Positions 35,306 through 45,428 of a stretch of DNA of 64,000 nucleotides are shown here, in pieces. Source of the stretch: Vigna angularis (taxonomy: Eukaryota > Streptophyta > Magnoliopsida > Fabales > Fabaceae); contig NC_068976.1 in assembly GCF_016808095.1 (NCBI RefSeq), positions 18,260,371 to 18,324,370 of the forward strand. The letters run 5' to 3'. A program made the position numbers and the translations under genes. The notes under the pieces were generated by a model. It had not been told where the DNA came from and made no database searches. It saw nothing but the letters and a program-made list of their open reading frames with translations. Numbering within the stretch: the first letter of the stretch is position 1; every line of letters begins with the position of its first letter.

Positions 35306-36240
35306 TGTTACCAATAAGGAGTATTGGTAAATCTTGAAGAAATTTGTTTTGATGATGTTACAAGAAGTTTTAGTTGCAGAAGATATTAGAATTAGTTAAA
35401 AGCAATTTGTAGAAATTAAATGTAGTAGGAAATTCTTGTAAACCCTGTAAACTTACATTTTTAACTACAATAATCGATTATGATGAAGCAATAATCGATT
35501 ATCACAAGTCATACTTGAATAATCGATTATCACTTCATATAATCGATTATCACATCTTTGAAAACCTATAACGGACTTTGAATAATCGATTATCACTTAC
35601 AATAATCGATTATTCATGGCAGTTGGGAGCTGACCTTTGGCATTCAGTGTACTTGGCTATATATTTTGTTTTGGAGAAATTAGAACAGAAACGTTGTTTT
35701 TGAACTGAGAAAGCTTAGAACACTGTGTGTCAGAGGAACGTTCTCAGAAAGCTTTTTGTTCATTGTTCCCTTGCTTGGTCTTGTGAAAGGAGAGGCTCGC
35801 GTATCGTGTGTCGATAGTCGGAGCAGACTCTCTTCAAGTTAGCAAGGTGCTCTGCCTGGTCTTGTGAAAGGAGAAGCTTGTGAATCGTTGGTCGATTGCT
35901 GAAGTGGTTCTCTTCAAGTTGGTAGAGTAGTTCCATTCATTTTTATTGTTCATTATCTTGTAATCTGTTAAACAATTTTTAGTGAAAAAGGTTAATCACT
36001 ATTTATAGTGATTAACGACTGGACGTAGAATCTTTTGATTCGAACCAGGATAAAAATTCTGTGTTGTTCTTCTTATTCCCTATACTTATTTTATTGTACG
36101 TACATCAACCGTTTGGAAATTTGTCTCTAAGAAAATTAAATTTCTAAAACGAACCATTAAACTTGATTTGTGACCGTAACACGCTTTCTAAGTATTTTAT
36201 TCCGCTGCGCGACTCTATAACGATACCGATTGTTCCGAGA
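35306..36240 (+). repeat. 5' LTR of the Sirevirus
   Basis: Begins TGTTACCAATAAGGAGTATT and ends CCGATTGTTCCGAGA, one base different from the 3' LTR end (CCGACA). Six ATAATCGATTAT palindromes (35470-35613) precede a TATATAT box at 35658-35664, a likely promoter layout. Confidence 0.93.
35470..35664 (+). promoter_or_regulatory. Sirevirus LTR promoter: six ATAATCGATTAT palindromes and TATA box
   Basis: Perfect palindromes lie at 35470, 35491, 35519, 35539, 35582 and 35602, in pairs about 20 bp apart, followed 45 bp later by TATATAT (35658-35664). Palindromes in LTRs have been reported for Sireviruses; that these bind a regulator is inferred. The same block is in the 3' LTR (about 43226-43420). 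Confidence 0.65.
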
Positions 36241-36242
36241 AT

Positions 36243-36254
36243 TGGTATCAGAGC
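36243..36254 (+). promoter_or_regulatory. Primer binding site of the Sirevirus
   Basis: TGGTATCAGAGC, a perfect match to the usual initiator Met-tRNA primer site of plant LTR elements, two bases after the 5' LTR. Confidence 0.92.
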
Positions 36255-36286
36255 TTGCTTTGATATTCTTTCAAATCTTTTCGAAA

Positions 36287-37924
36287 ATGGCCGGTCATCA
36301 AACTCAAGTATATGCCGAGGGTGCTTCCATCAACAGACCACCACTCTTTACTGGTGATAACTATGCATTCTGGAAAGTCAGAATGGAAATTTTTATGGGG
36401 TCTGTTGACAGAGGCATCTGGGAAGCTGTACTAAATGGTCCCTATATTCCTAAAAGAACTGTTGATGGTGTAGAAGTAGAAAAACCATACTTTAGCTGGA
36501 CTCCTGAGGAAAATAGAAGAGCCCAATTTGATATTAAGGCTCGTAATATTATTTCATCTGCTGTTGTACTTGATGAATTTTATAGAATTTCAGTATGTAA
36601 GACAGCACAGGAAATGTGGGAGGTCCTCAGAGTCACACATGAGGGTACAGACGACGTGAAACGTGCAAGGAAGAATACACTCATCCAGGAGTATGAGATG
36701 TTCAGAATGCAACCTGGAGAACCAATTTCTGATGTCCAGAAGCGTTTCACTCACATTGTGAACCACCTAACAGGTTTAGGTAAGAATTTTGACACTGATG
36801 AATTGAATGTGAAAATTTTGAAATCATTAGACAGGTCTTGGCAACCAAAGGTGACTGCCATCTCGGAGTCTCAAAACCTCACTCAGATGTCAACGGCGAT
36901 TCTCTTTGGAAAGCTTCGTGAGCATGAGCTTGAGTTGAGAAGATTGACGGCTGAAGAAGATCAAGGCAAAAGAAAGACACTAGCCTTCAAGTCCGAGATC
37001 TCCAAAGGAAAGAACTCTAAAAGGATTGAAGATGATGACTCCGATGATGATGAAGAAAACATGAGTCTTATGATTAAGAAGTTTGCAAAATTTATGAAAG
37101 CCAAGGGAAAAGACAAATACCGTGAAGAAAGGAAAGAAAATCATGGATCTTCTTCAAGCATTAAATGTTATGGATGTGGAGAAAGAGGTCATGTGAAGAC
37201 TGACTGTCCAAAAAATAAGAAAAGTGAAGAAAAGAAAGAAAGAAAGTTTCCAAAGAAGAAGAAAGCTTACATAGCTTGGGAAGAGAATGCTTCTAGTTCT
37301 TCAAGCTCAAGCGTTTCAGATGAAGAAGCAAATTTGTGCTTAATGGCAGACCTAGAAGATGCAGGAAGCCAAGTAAGTGATTCTAGCTTAGAGTCAAGTA
37401 ATGAGTTTGACTTACAAAAGGCATTTCTTGATTTGTTAAATGAATCTGAAAAACTTGATGTTGCTCATAAAAAGCTAAAGAAAGAGCATAATGAATTGAA
37501 ATTGAGATATGAAAAAGTTCTAGATGACGAAGTTGTTTTAAGAAACAAAGTTAGTAATTTGGAAACTAAATTATCTGAATCTGATACTATTGTACATCCT
37601 ATTGAATGTCTATCATGTAAAAGTCATCTATTTGATATTGACATTCTTGAGCACTTACTTGCAAAGGCAACTAAGTCTAAATCATATGCCAAAACAAACT
37701 TTGAGAAAAGCAATGCAAGAAGTGGAAACACACATCTACACAAAAAATCTAAAGTGATAAGAACCCGTAGAGTTTGGGTAGAAAAAGGGACTTTTGTGAA
37801 AAATAAAGTGTATAAGGCTTGTTGTTTTTACTGCATGAAACTTGGTCACACCTCAAACAAATGCAGCATCAAACACTTTGGTGTTCCAAATGGTAAATAT
37901 GCATGGGTTAAAACTGTAAAATGA
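36287..37924 (+). CDS. Sirevirus Gag
   Basis: The preferred start is the ATG at 36287 (MAGHQTQVYAEG); the frame is open further upstream but only into the LTR. The 545-residue protein begins with a UBN2-like copia gag domain (TGDNYAFWKVRMEIFMGS), has a zinc knuckle CYGCGERGHVKTDC at about residue 294, an acidic/serine-rich stretch (SSSSSSVSDEEANLC), a predicted coiled coil (about 400-455) and a second knuckle CFYCMKLGHTSNKC near 512-525. Gag coats the RNA genome in virus-like particles. The TGA at 37922 is the first of five in-frame stops before pol, and all five fall inside a candidate intron. Confidence 0.9.
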   Translation: MAGHQTQVYAEGASINRPPLFTGDNYAFWKVRMEIFMGSVDRGIWEAVLNGPYIPKRTVDGVEVEKPYFSWTPEENRRAQFDIKARNIISSAVVLDEFYRISVCKTAQEMWEVLRVTHEGTDDVKRARKNTLIQEYEMFRMQPGEPISDVQKRFTHIVNHLTGLGKNFDTDELNVKILKSLDRSWQPKVTAISESQNLTQMSTAILFGKLREHELELRRLTAEEDQGKRKTLAFKSEISKGKNSKRIEDDDSDDDEENMSLMIKKFAKFMKAKGKDKYREERKENHGSSSSIKCYGCGERGHVKTDCPKNKKSEEKKERKFPKKKKAYIAWEENASSSSSSSVSDEEANLCLMADLEDAGSQVSDSSLESSNEFDLQKAFLDLLNESEKLDVAHKKLKKEHNELKLRYEKVLDDEVVLRNKVSNLETKLSESDTIVHPIECLSCKSHLFDIDILEHLLAKATKSKSYAKTNFEKSNARSGNTHLHKKSKVIRTRRVWVEKGTFVKNKVYKACCFYCMKLGHTSNKCSIKHFGVPNGKYAWVKTVK

Positions 37925-38002
37925 TGTATGTTGGCATAAACTAACCCCAAGGACCCATAATAAGATTGGGGACCTAAAGTCTTGCTCAAATTTGTTTTGT
38001 AG
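37916..38002 (+). other. Candidate 87-bp intron between gag and pol
   Basis: The segment starts GTAAAA, contains the branch-point-like CATAAACTAACC, and ends TTTGTTTTGTAG. Gag and pol are in the same frame, with stops at 37922, 37937, 37958, 37961 and 38000, all inside this segment. Its length is a multiple of three and both ends fall on codon boundaries, so removing it would leave one open gag-pol frame. The donor is weak. The alternative is decayed linker: the segment's translation retains a GPK-like stretch seen in uninterrupted relatives. Confidence 0.4.
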
Positions 38003-41000
38003 GAACTTATTAAGTCAAAAAAGTCACTGTGGTATCTTGATAGTGGTTGTTCAAGACACATGACCGGTGACAAGAAAAAGTTCATTTCTTTTGAGAAGAA
38101 GAAGCAAGGCTTTGTGACTTATGGAGATAACAACAAAGGTAGAATCATTGGAAATGGAGACATTGGAGGAGGAAACACATTGACTATAAAGGACGTATTA
38201 TGTGTTGAAGGTCTCAAACATAACCTCCTAAGCATAAGTCAATTATGTGACAAGGGTCTCAAGGTAACTTTTGAACGTGATAGATGCACCGTATATCTTA
38301 AAGATTCTACTGAAATTGCTTTGCAAGGTGTTAGGCATAATAACATTTACTTGATTGATATTGAAAATGCATCTAGTCATAATATAACATGTTTAGTTGC
38401 TAAAGAGGAAAACCCTTGGCTATGGCATAAAAGAGCTGCACATATACATATGCAACATTTGAATAAATTGATTTCAAAAAATCTTGTGATTGGTTTGCCA
38501 AATTTAAAATTTGAGAAAAATAAACTTTGCTCTGCATGTCAAAAGGGAAAGCAAACCAAATCCTCATTCTCATCTAAAACTATGATTTCAACATCAAAAC
38601 CTTTAGAACTTCTGCATATGGACTTGTTTGGTCCATCTAGAATTAAAAGTTTTGGTGGAAACTACTATGCTCTTGTGATTGTTGATGATTACACTAGATT
38701 TACTTGGACATTCTTCTTAACCCTTAAAAATGAAGCTTTTAAAGCATTCAAATCGTTTGCAAAACGTGTTCAAAATGAAAAGGAATTGAAAATCAAAACC
38801 TTGAGAAGTGATCACGGTGGTGAGTTTGAAAATGAATCTTTTGAAAAGTTTTGTGAAAAACATGGAATTGCTCATAATTTCTCTGCTCCAAGAACTCCCC
38901 AACAAAATGGTGTTGTTGAAAGGAAAAATAGGTCATTAGAAGAACTAGCTAGGACTCTTTTAAATGAATCAAATGTGCCAAAATACTTTTGGGCTGATGC
39001 AGTTAGTACTGCTTGTTACGTGTTGAACAGAATGCTAATTAGGCCTATTCTTAAGCTAACTCCCTATGAACTGTTTAACGGTAGAAAACCAAATGTATCT
39101 CACTTGAAAATCTTTGGATGTAAATGTTTTGTTTTGAATAATGGTAAAGATAATTTAGGCAAATTTGATGCTAAATCTGATGAGGCAATCTTCTTAGGAT
39201 ATTCTTTAACTAGCAAAGCATATAGGGTGTTTAATAGAAGAACCTTGACAATTGAAGAATCAATGCATGTTGTCTTTGATGAAATTGTGGACCTTGAGGT
39301 GAACCCTCTTGAGTCAAATAAATCAATTGCAGGTGATGAGGATTATTTGAGGGAAGCTCTTGAAGAGATGTATCTAAATGAAAACTATCCACCAGAAACT
39401 CAAAATGAACATCAAGTAGTTGATCCTAAAAGCTATCAACAACCAAGAGGACTTTCTCTGGACAACATCATCGGAGATATATTAAAAGGGGTAACTCCTA
39501 GACACAATCTTAATAATTTCTGCTTAACAGTAGCTTTTGTGTCTCAGGTAGAACCTAAGAACATAAAGGAAGCTCTTCAAGATGATAAATGGTGTGTTGC
39601 TATGCAAGAAGAACTTAATCAATTTGAAAGGAATGATGTTTGGCAACTCATTCCTAGACAAGATGATCTTCAAGTCATTGGAACAAAGTGGGTGTTTAGA
39701 AACAAGCTTGATGAAGATGGAAACATCACAAAGAACAAAGCCAGGTTAGTTGCAAAGGGCTACTGTCAAGAGGAAGGTATCGACTATGATGAAACTTACG
39801 CTCCAGTAGCCAGGTTAGAAGCAATTAGATTATTACTTGCTTATGCCTCTTTGATGAAGTTTAAATTGTACCAAATGGATGTGAAAAGCGCATTTTTGAA
39901 TGGTTTTATTAAAGAAGAGGTATATGTTAGTCAACCTCCTGGTTTTGAGGATTTTAAATATCCTAATCATGTTTATAAGTTAAAAAAGGCCTTGTATGGT
40001 CTTAAACAGGCACCTAGATCTTGGTATGACAGACTTAGCACCTTCTTGATTGAAAATGATTTCTCTAGAGGAAAGGTTGATTCCACCCTATTTATTAAGA
40101 AAGTAGGAAAACATATCTTGATTGTTCAAGTATACGTAGATGACATTATTTTTGGGTCTACAAATAATTCATTATGTGAGGGATTTGCACAAATCATGCA
40201 AGGTGAATTTGAGATGTCTATGATGGGTGAGCTTACCTTCTTCTTAGGGCTGCAAATAAAGCAAATAGATGGGGGGACTTTTGTCTCTCAAACTAAATAT
40301 TGTAGAGAAGTACTTAAGAAGTTTGGTATGGATACTTGTAGAGAAGCCAACACACCTATGGCAACGTCTTGCTATTTAGATAAGGATGAATCTGGTGAAG
40401 GGGTAAATGAAACCATGTTTAGAGGAATGATAGGATCCCTACTGTATCTAACTGCTAGTAGACCAGACATTATGCAAAGTGTATGTGTGTGTGCTAGGTA
40501 CCAAGCTAATCCTAAAGAATCTCATCTAATTGCTGTCAAAAGAATTTTGAAATACCTTAAAGGAACCACTTCTTTTGGACTCTGGTATCCATCTGATGCT
40601 TCACTTAGTTTAATAGGTTATTCTGATGCAGACTATGGTGGCTGTAAAATTGATAGGAAAAGTACTAGTGGCACTTGTCATTTTCTGGGTTGTTCTTTAG
40701 TGTCTTGGCATTCAAAGAAACAAGCTTGTGTAGCATTATCTACTACTGAAGCTGAATACATTGCTGCTGGAAATTGTTGTGCCCAAATCTTATGGATGAA
40801 ACAGCAACTGGAGGATTTTGATATCTTCCTTGATCACATTCCTTTGAAATGTGATAATACTAGTGCTATCAACCTAACTAAGAACCCCATAATGCACTCA
40901 AGAACTAAGCACATTGAAATTAGACATCATTTCTTGAGAGATCACATTCAAAAGGGAGATTGCCAAATTGAATACATTGACACGATACATCAATTAGCTG

Positions 41001-41077
41001 ATATCTTTACTAAAGCCCTGCCTAAAGATAGATTCTATGAGCTTAGAAGAGAGTTAGGGGTATTAGACATGTCTTAG
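38003..41077 (+). CDS. Sirevirus Pol (protease, integrase, reverse transcriptase, RNase H)
   Basis: The frame is open from just after the TAG at 38000 to TAG at 41077; an internal ATG occurs at 38060, already past the protease active site, so Pol must be made as a Gag fusion. Protease: [11 protein letters not shown]. Integrase: zinc region H...H...CSACQKGKQ, then [13 protein letters not shown] and [11 protein letters not shown] supplying D,D,E. Reverse transcriptase: [10 protein letters not shown] and the catalytic YVDD at [12 protein letters not shown]. RNase [18 protein letters not shown] and the CDNTSAI motif. All catalytic residues are visible and no frameshift is present. The order PR-IN-RT-RH defines Ty1/copia. 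Confidence 0.93.
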   Translation, partial: ELIKSKKSLWYLDSGCSRHMTGDKKKFISFEKKKQGFVTYGDNNKGRIIGNGDIGGGNTLTIKDVLCVEGLKHNLLSISQLCDKGLKVTFERDRCTVYLKDSTEIALQGVRHNNIYLIDIENASSHNITCLVAKEENPWLWHKRAAHIHMQHLNKLISKNLVIGLPNLKFEKNKLCSACQKGKQTKSSFSSKTMISTSKPLELLHMDLFGPSRIKSFGGNYYALVIVDDYTRFTWTFFLTLKNEAFKAFKSFAKRVQNEKELKIKTLRSDHGGEFENESFEKFCEKHGIAHNFSAPRTPQQNGVVERKNRSLEELARTLLNESNVPKYFWADAVSTACYVLNRMLIRPILKLTPYELFNGRKPNVSHLKIFGCKCFVLNNGKDNLGKFDAKSDEAIFLGYSLTSKAYRVFNRRTLTIEESMHVVFDEIVDLEVNPLESNKSIAGDEDYLREALEEMYLNENYPPETQNEHQVVDPKSYQQPRGLSLDNIIGDILKGVTPRHNLNNFCLTVAFVSQVEPKNIKEALQDDKWCVAMQEELNQFERNDVWQLIPRQDDLQVIGTKWVFRNKLDEDGNITKNKARLVAKGYCQEEGIDYDETYAPVARLEAIRLLLAYASLMKFKLYQMDVKSAFLNGFIKEEVYVSQPPGFEDFKYPNHVYKLKKALYGLKQAPRSWYDRLSTFLIENDFSRGKVDSTLFIKKVGKHILIVQVYVDDIIFGSTNNSLCEGFAQIMQGEFEMSMMGELTFFLGLQIKQIDGGTFVSQTKYCREVLKKFGMDTCREANTPMATSCYLDKDESGEGVNETMFRGMIGSLLYLTASRPDIMQSVCVCARYQANPKESHLIAVKRILKYLKGTTSFGLWYPSDASLSLIGYSDADYGGCKIDRKSTSGTCHFLGCSLVSWHSKKQACVALSTTEAEYIAAGNCCAQILWMKQQLEDFDIFLDHIPLKCDNTSAINLTKNPIMHSRTKHIEIRHHFLRDHIQKGDCQIEYIDTIHQLADIFTKALPKDRFYELRRELGVLDMS

Positions 41078-41109
41078 ACTCCACATTTATGGTTCTTTGC
41101 AAATTTTCA

Positions 41110-41424
41110 AAATATCAGCGTTAATAATCGCTTATCATCAGGTCATAATCGATTATTCCAAACCTGGGATACATCCTCTACACTACCATAATCGATTATG
41201 AATCTTCAAACTCATCCCTGGAAAATCATGAGCAAATAATCGATTATCTTCATACATAATCGATTATCGCACAATTTCTGGAACGAGACCAATGAGCAGA
41301 TAATCGATTATCACTTACGATAATCGATTATCACGCTACCAGTTTCAAAAATAAAGCCGTTAGAGACTCCATAACGGCTCAAAACGGTCATAAACAGCTA
41401 GTTCTTCCCTTCTTCTTATAAATA
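41110..41424 (+). promoter_or_regulatory. Probable internal promoter of the Sirevirus third ORF
   Basis: Between pol and the third ORF lie at least six TAATCGATTA palindromes (near 41143, 41189, 41237, 41257, 41300 and 41320) plus an imperfect one near 41122, then TATAAATA at 41417-41424 and another partial palindrome at 41431. The third ORF starts at 41549. This copies the palindromes-then-TATA layout of the LTR, so a separate transcript for the third ORF is plausible. No expression evidence is available. Confidence 0.55.
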
Positions 41425-41548
41425 GGCCTCGATAATCGATTGTTAGCCATCTCTTTGCACCTAGAAACTACTGAAATCAAAATCTTGAGCTTCAAATCCC
41501 TCCAATTTTGCTCACTCTCTCAAACTATCACTCCCTCAACCTTTCTCC

Positions 41549-42727
41549 ATGGCAGATTCAAGGAGACATCGCCGCAGAGCTGTTGGAGCATCCTCTTCCT
41601 CTCAACCACGTCCGGCAACGATTGATGGATGGATTTCAGATCAAGAAAGACATGCGGACTATGTTTCTTCCTGGCAAGAGAGACGCATCATGGCAGTAAA
41701 GTATATTCGCCTTGATTTTTTCGGTTTCTATGGATTTCAATTTCCAGCGCTGTTTAATGATCAAGGACTCTCAAATCTGGTGGAGCAAAACGGTTGCATT
41801 TATCCCGATCTCATCAGAGTGTTCTACTTCAACTTGCGATATCGAGATGGGATTATTTCCACCAAAGTCAAGGGTGTCCCTATAATTTTAGATGATGATG
41901 TGTGGACCAACGTTGCCCACCTACCCATCTGGGATGATGCTGTCAAAGTTCATCTCGGACTCCAAGATTTCGATCGCTTATTGACCTTCCAATCCTTCCT
42001 ACGTCACCCTGAACAACAGACTAATCGAAGGCAATTGCTTGTTGGAGGTTTCAAGGTTGAAGAAAGGATGATTCACTACTTACTTGTCTGGATCCTCTGT
42101 CCTAGAGCAACCAATCATGCTCAATGCTCTGAACAGGATCTACTTCTTCTATATGGGATCCTGAATCACATCCACATCGATTGGCCTGCTCTCATTGCTG
42201 ACACTATGGTAAAAGCTAAGAAATCCCATTCTTATCACCTTCCTTATGCTCTTCTTATTTCTAGAATCTTGGAGTACAAAGGGGTCAATATTGAAGGAGA
42301 ACTTGTCCAAGCCACTCAAGTTGTTGGCTCGGAAATCGGCGACACTACCTTTCGTCAGATGGGATTCATTACTAGAGGCAGGGTCCTTATTCACAAAGAT
42401 GATGATCATCCTGATGTAGTTGAAGATGATGACATGGACACTCATATGGCTGACCCCGTAAGTGCCGCTGCTCCGTCTGATGCTGGACCATCCAACATAC
42501 CCTCCTCTTCCTCAATTTCTATGGAAGAACATTTTGCAAGGTTATCTAAACAATTGGAGGATATGAGTCTTGCACAAAAGACTCACTTTGAGGCGATTTA
42601 TGATTGGCAACGATCTGTTGATGAGCACATGGTTGATCAATTTCTTGATCTTGATGTTCGCCTATCTAACATCGAGAATCATCTCAACATTCAACCTCCC
42701 GAGAGATCTCCTAGTCCTGAGTTTTAG
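41549..42727 (+). CDS. Sirevirus third ORF (envelope-like position), plant transposon protein family
   Basis: The 392-residue ORF lies between pol and the 3' LTR. It has a basic, serine-rich start (RRHRRRAVGASSSSQ), then a globular domain with FYGFQFPALF, PDLIRVFYFN, LCPRATNHAQCSEQDLLLLY and HLPYALLISR, an acidic stretch (DDDHPDVVEDDDMD) and a C-terminal segment of coiled-coil character (EEHFARLSKQLEDMSL, LDLDVRLSNIENHL). I see no signal peptide or membrane span, so an envelope role is not supported by the sequence. The domain is the same as in the broken ORF at 14597-15776. It resembles the family annotated as putative plant transposon protein; function unknown. The frame is intact. Confidence 0.85.
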   Translation: MADSRRHRRRAVGASSSSQPRPATIDGWISDQERHADYVSSWQERRIMAVKYIRLDFFGFYGFQFPALFNDQGLSNLVEQNGCIYPDLIRVFYFNLRYRDGIISTKVKGVPIILDDDVWTNVAHLPIWDDAVKVHLGLQDFDRLLTFQSFLRHPEQQTNRRQLLVGGFKVEERMIHYLLVWILCPRATNHAQCSEQDLLLLYGILNHIHIDWPALIADTMVKAKKSHSYHLPYALLISRILEYKGVNIEGELVQATQVVGSEIGDTTFRQMGFITRGRVLIHKDDDHPDVVEDDDMDTHMADPVSAAAPSDAGPSNIPSSSSISMEEHFARLSKQLEDMSLAQKTHFEAIYDWQRSVDEHMVDQFLDLDVRLSNIENHLNIQPPERSPSPEF

Positions 42728-42867
42728 ATATAGGTTCTCTGTAAGACTGTTTTGTTGTTTACTTGCCATTTCATCTATGTTATAATTCAGTCTGTTATGT
42801 GTCCTCTTCCAATGTAATCTTTATTTTCATAAATAAAATGATCTCTTGATTATATGCATCCTTTGAT

Positions 42868-43061
42868 TAATTAAGGGGGAGATCATATTTAGGGGGAGCC
42901 TTTAACATCTGATCTTTTTGCTTCTGATCAAAAAGGGGGAGAAGTATAAATTATTACAGGTATTGCTAACCTTGTTGTTGTTTGTTAGCTTGTATGTTTT
43001 GCAGATAAGCCAAATTTGCTTTTAAAATTGAATTTTTGATCATCATCAAAAAGGGGGAGAT
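42868..43061 (+). promoter_or_regulatory. Multiple polypurine tracts upstream of the 3' LTR
   Basis: AAGGGGGAGA-type tracts occur near 42872, 42890 (TAGGGGGAGC), 42932 and 43050, the last directly before the 3' LTR. Repeated polypurine tracts are an established Sirevirus feature; the last one would prime plus-strand DNA synthesis. Confidence 0.8.
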
Positions 43062-43996
43062 TGTTACCAATAAGGAGTATTGGTAAATCTTGAAGAAATT
43101 TGTTTTGATGATGTTACAAGAAGTTTTAGTTGCAGAAGATATTAGAATTAGTTAAAAGCAATTTGTAGAAATTAAATGTAGTAGGAAATTCTTGTAAACC
43201 CTGTAAACTTACATTTTTAACTACAATAATCGATTATGATGAAGCAATAATCGATTATCACAAGTCATACTTGAATAATCGATTATCACTTCATATAATC
43301 GATTATCACATCTTTGAAAACCTATAACGGACTTTGAATAATCGATTATCACTTACAATAATCGATTATTCATGGCAGTTGGGAGCTGACCTTTGGCATT
43401 CAGTGTACTTGGCTATATATTTTGTTTTGGAGAAATTAGAACAGAAACGTTGTTTTTGAACTGAGAAAGCTTAGAACACTGTGTGTCAGAGGAACGTTCT
43501 CAGAAAGCTTTTTGTTCATTGTTCCCTTGCTTGGTCTTGTGAAAGGAGAGGCTCGCGTATCGTGTGTCGATAGTCGGAGCAGACTCTCTTCAAGTTAGCA
43601 AGGTGCTCTGCCTGGTCTTGTGAAAGGAGAAGCTTGTGAATCGTTGGTCGATTGCTGAAGTGGTTCTCTTCAAGTTGGTAGAGTAGTTCCATTCATTTTT
43701 ATTGTTCATTATCTTGTAATCTGTTAAACAATTTTTAGTGAAAAAGGTTAATCACTATTTATAGTGATTAACGACTGGACGTAGAATCTTTTGATTCGAA
43801 CCAGGATAAAAATTCTGTGTTGTTCTTCTTATTCCCTATACTTATTTTATTGTACGTACATCAACCGTTTGGAAATTTGTCTCTAAGAAAATTAAATTTC
43901 TAAAACGAACCATTAAACTTGATTTGTGACCGTAACACGCTTTCTAAGTATTTTATTCCGCTGCGCGACTCTATAACGATACCGATTGTTCCGACA
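43062..43996 (+). repeat. 3' LTR of the Sirevirus
   Basis: 935 bp, same length as the 5' LTR and identical by eye except for the next-to-last base. Ends TTCCGACA, then CAAGA target duplication (43997-44001). Confidence 0.93.
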
Positions 43997-45428
43997 CAAG
44001 ATACTTAGGAGATAACTTCCTAGCCCGAATTGCTCTCCCCACACCGGTAGTCGGAGTCACTCGAAGAAACACATGGTCCCCAGCTACAAACTCTAACGGC
44101 CTGCGCCTCTGATCAGCATAGGACTTCTGCCTATTTTGAGATGCTCTCATTCTTGCCTGGATAAGTTTCACTTTCTCCGTAGTTTGTTGAACTATCTCTG
44201 GTCCTGTTAATACATACTCTCCTTCTTGAAACCAACACAAGGGTGTTCTACAACGTCTACCATACAGGGCTTCAAACGGAGCCATACCGATACTGGCCTG
44301 ATAGCTGTTATTATAAGTGAACTCAACCAGTGGTAATATCTCATCCCATACTCCTAGGTGGTCCAAAATACAAGTCCTCAACAAGTCTTCAAGCGATTGG
44401 ATCGTCTGTTCTGACTGACCATCTGTTTGAGGATGATAAGCCGAGCTCATCTATAGTCTGCTTCACATTTCACTCTGAAGAGTCTGCCAAAACCTGGATG
44501 TGAACCTCGGGTCTCTATCTGATACAATACTCGAAGGTACCCCATGCAACCTTACTATCTCTTTAACATATAGTTGCGCCAACTTTGTCATAGACATTCT
44601 CAAATCAATTGCCAAGAAGTGAGCACTCTTGGTCAATCGGTCCACTATTACCCAGATTGCATCATGCTTCCGAATAGTGCGTGGCAAATGAGTAACGAAA
44701 TCCATCGCGATGCTATCCCATTTCCACTCTGGAATCTCCAACGGTTGCAACAAACCTCCAGGTCTTTGATCCACTTTTGCCTTTTGACAAGTCAAGCAAG
44801 AAGTCACAAACTGTGCCACGTCCCTCTTCATACCCGACCACCAGAAAGACATATCTTTGTCTTTATCAGGAAACTTTAACTTCTTACTACCATAGTCGAT
44901 GTGGATGCGATTTGTAGATAGCCAATCCATTCCCAAGATTACTTCTAATCCTTGCAAAGGTAAATAGATGAGGTTTACCTTGAACTGATGTCCTTCTACG
45001 ACAATTGGACAACGAACACACATAGAAGACGTTCTGACTAACCCTGATGCTGGTGTAGACACCAATAGGTCGAAGTCTAACCCTTCTACAGGCATACCCA
45101 ATTTCTCAACACATGCCTCCGATATGAAGGAGTGTGTTGCCCCCGAATCAAAAAGTACAATACAAGGCACTCCAAACAATAAACAGTTGCTAATGATGAG
45201 ATTACCTGAGTTGACTGCCTCTGATCCTGACATAGCATATACTCTGCCCACTGCTTGAGGTCTGTCACCTCCTCTGGGTGGAGGCAAACCAGTCTTCTGT
45301 GTCTGAGGCCTTGATCCTACTGCAAAAGTACACTCTTTAGCAAAGTGCCCTTCATTTCCACACTTGAAGCATTTCCTTGTGCCACTTTCCATAGGACAGT
45401 TGCTACGGTAATGAGGTCCTCCTTTGCA
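43997..45428 (-). pseudogene. Element B: zinc knuckle-protease joined in frame to integrase, RT and RNase H deleted
   Basis: Reading down from 45428, the frame has a zinc knuckle [14 protein letters not shown], the protease motif [10 protein letters not shown] and the conserved [15 protein letters not shown]. It then jumps, at about 44849, straight to integrase ([33 protein letters not shown]). The join keeps the frame open. Two stops lie close together (TGA at 44463 and a TAG at about 44453); the frame then continues with [13 protein letters not shown] to the Sirevirus insertion. The gag region and 5' LTR are missing: at 45428 the sequence switches to the composite element. The product could not replicate on its own. 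Confidence 0.85.

Larger units (their letters stand above)
35306..43996 (+). mobile_element. Complete Sirevirus (Ty1/copia) with CAAGA target duplication
   Basis: An 8691-bp element with two 935-bp LTRs, a Met-tRNA primer site, gag, pol, a third ORF and several polypurine tracts, inserted into element B. CAAGA flanks it at 35301-35305 and 43997-44001. The only LTR difference I find is the next-to-last base (GA against CA), so the insertion is very recent. The third ORF and the repeated AAAGGGGGAGA tracts before the 3' LTR are established hallmarks of Sireviruses. Confidence 0.93.

Noticed and set aside
36230..36286. Upstream start for Sirevirus Gag inside the LTR
   Set aside because: It would begin within the 5' LTR and run through the primer site; the ATG at 36287 begins the conserved domain and is the better start.
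41549..42727. True retroviral envelope for the Sirevirus third ORF
   Set aside because: No signal peptide, membrane span or glycosylated ectodomain is visible. Homology to the composite-element ORF points to a plant transposon protein instead.
43971..43996. Extension of the element B integrase frame into the Sirevirus LTR
   Set aside because: These codons are LTR sequence; the real frame is interrupted at the CAAGA target duplication and continues at 35305.
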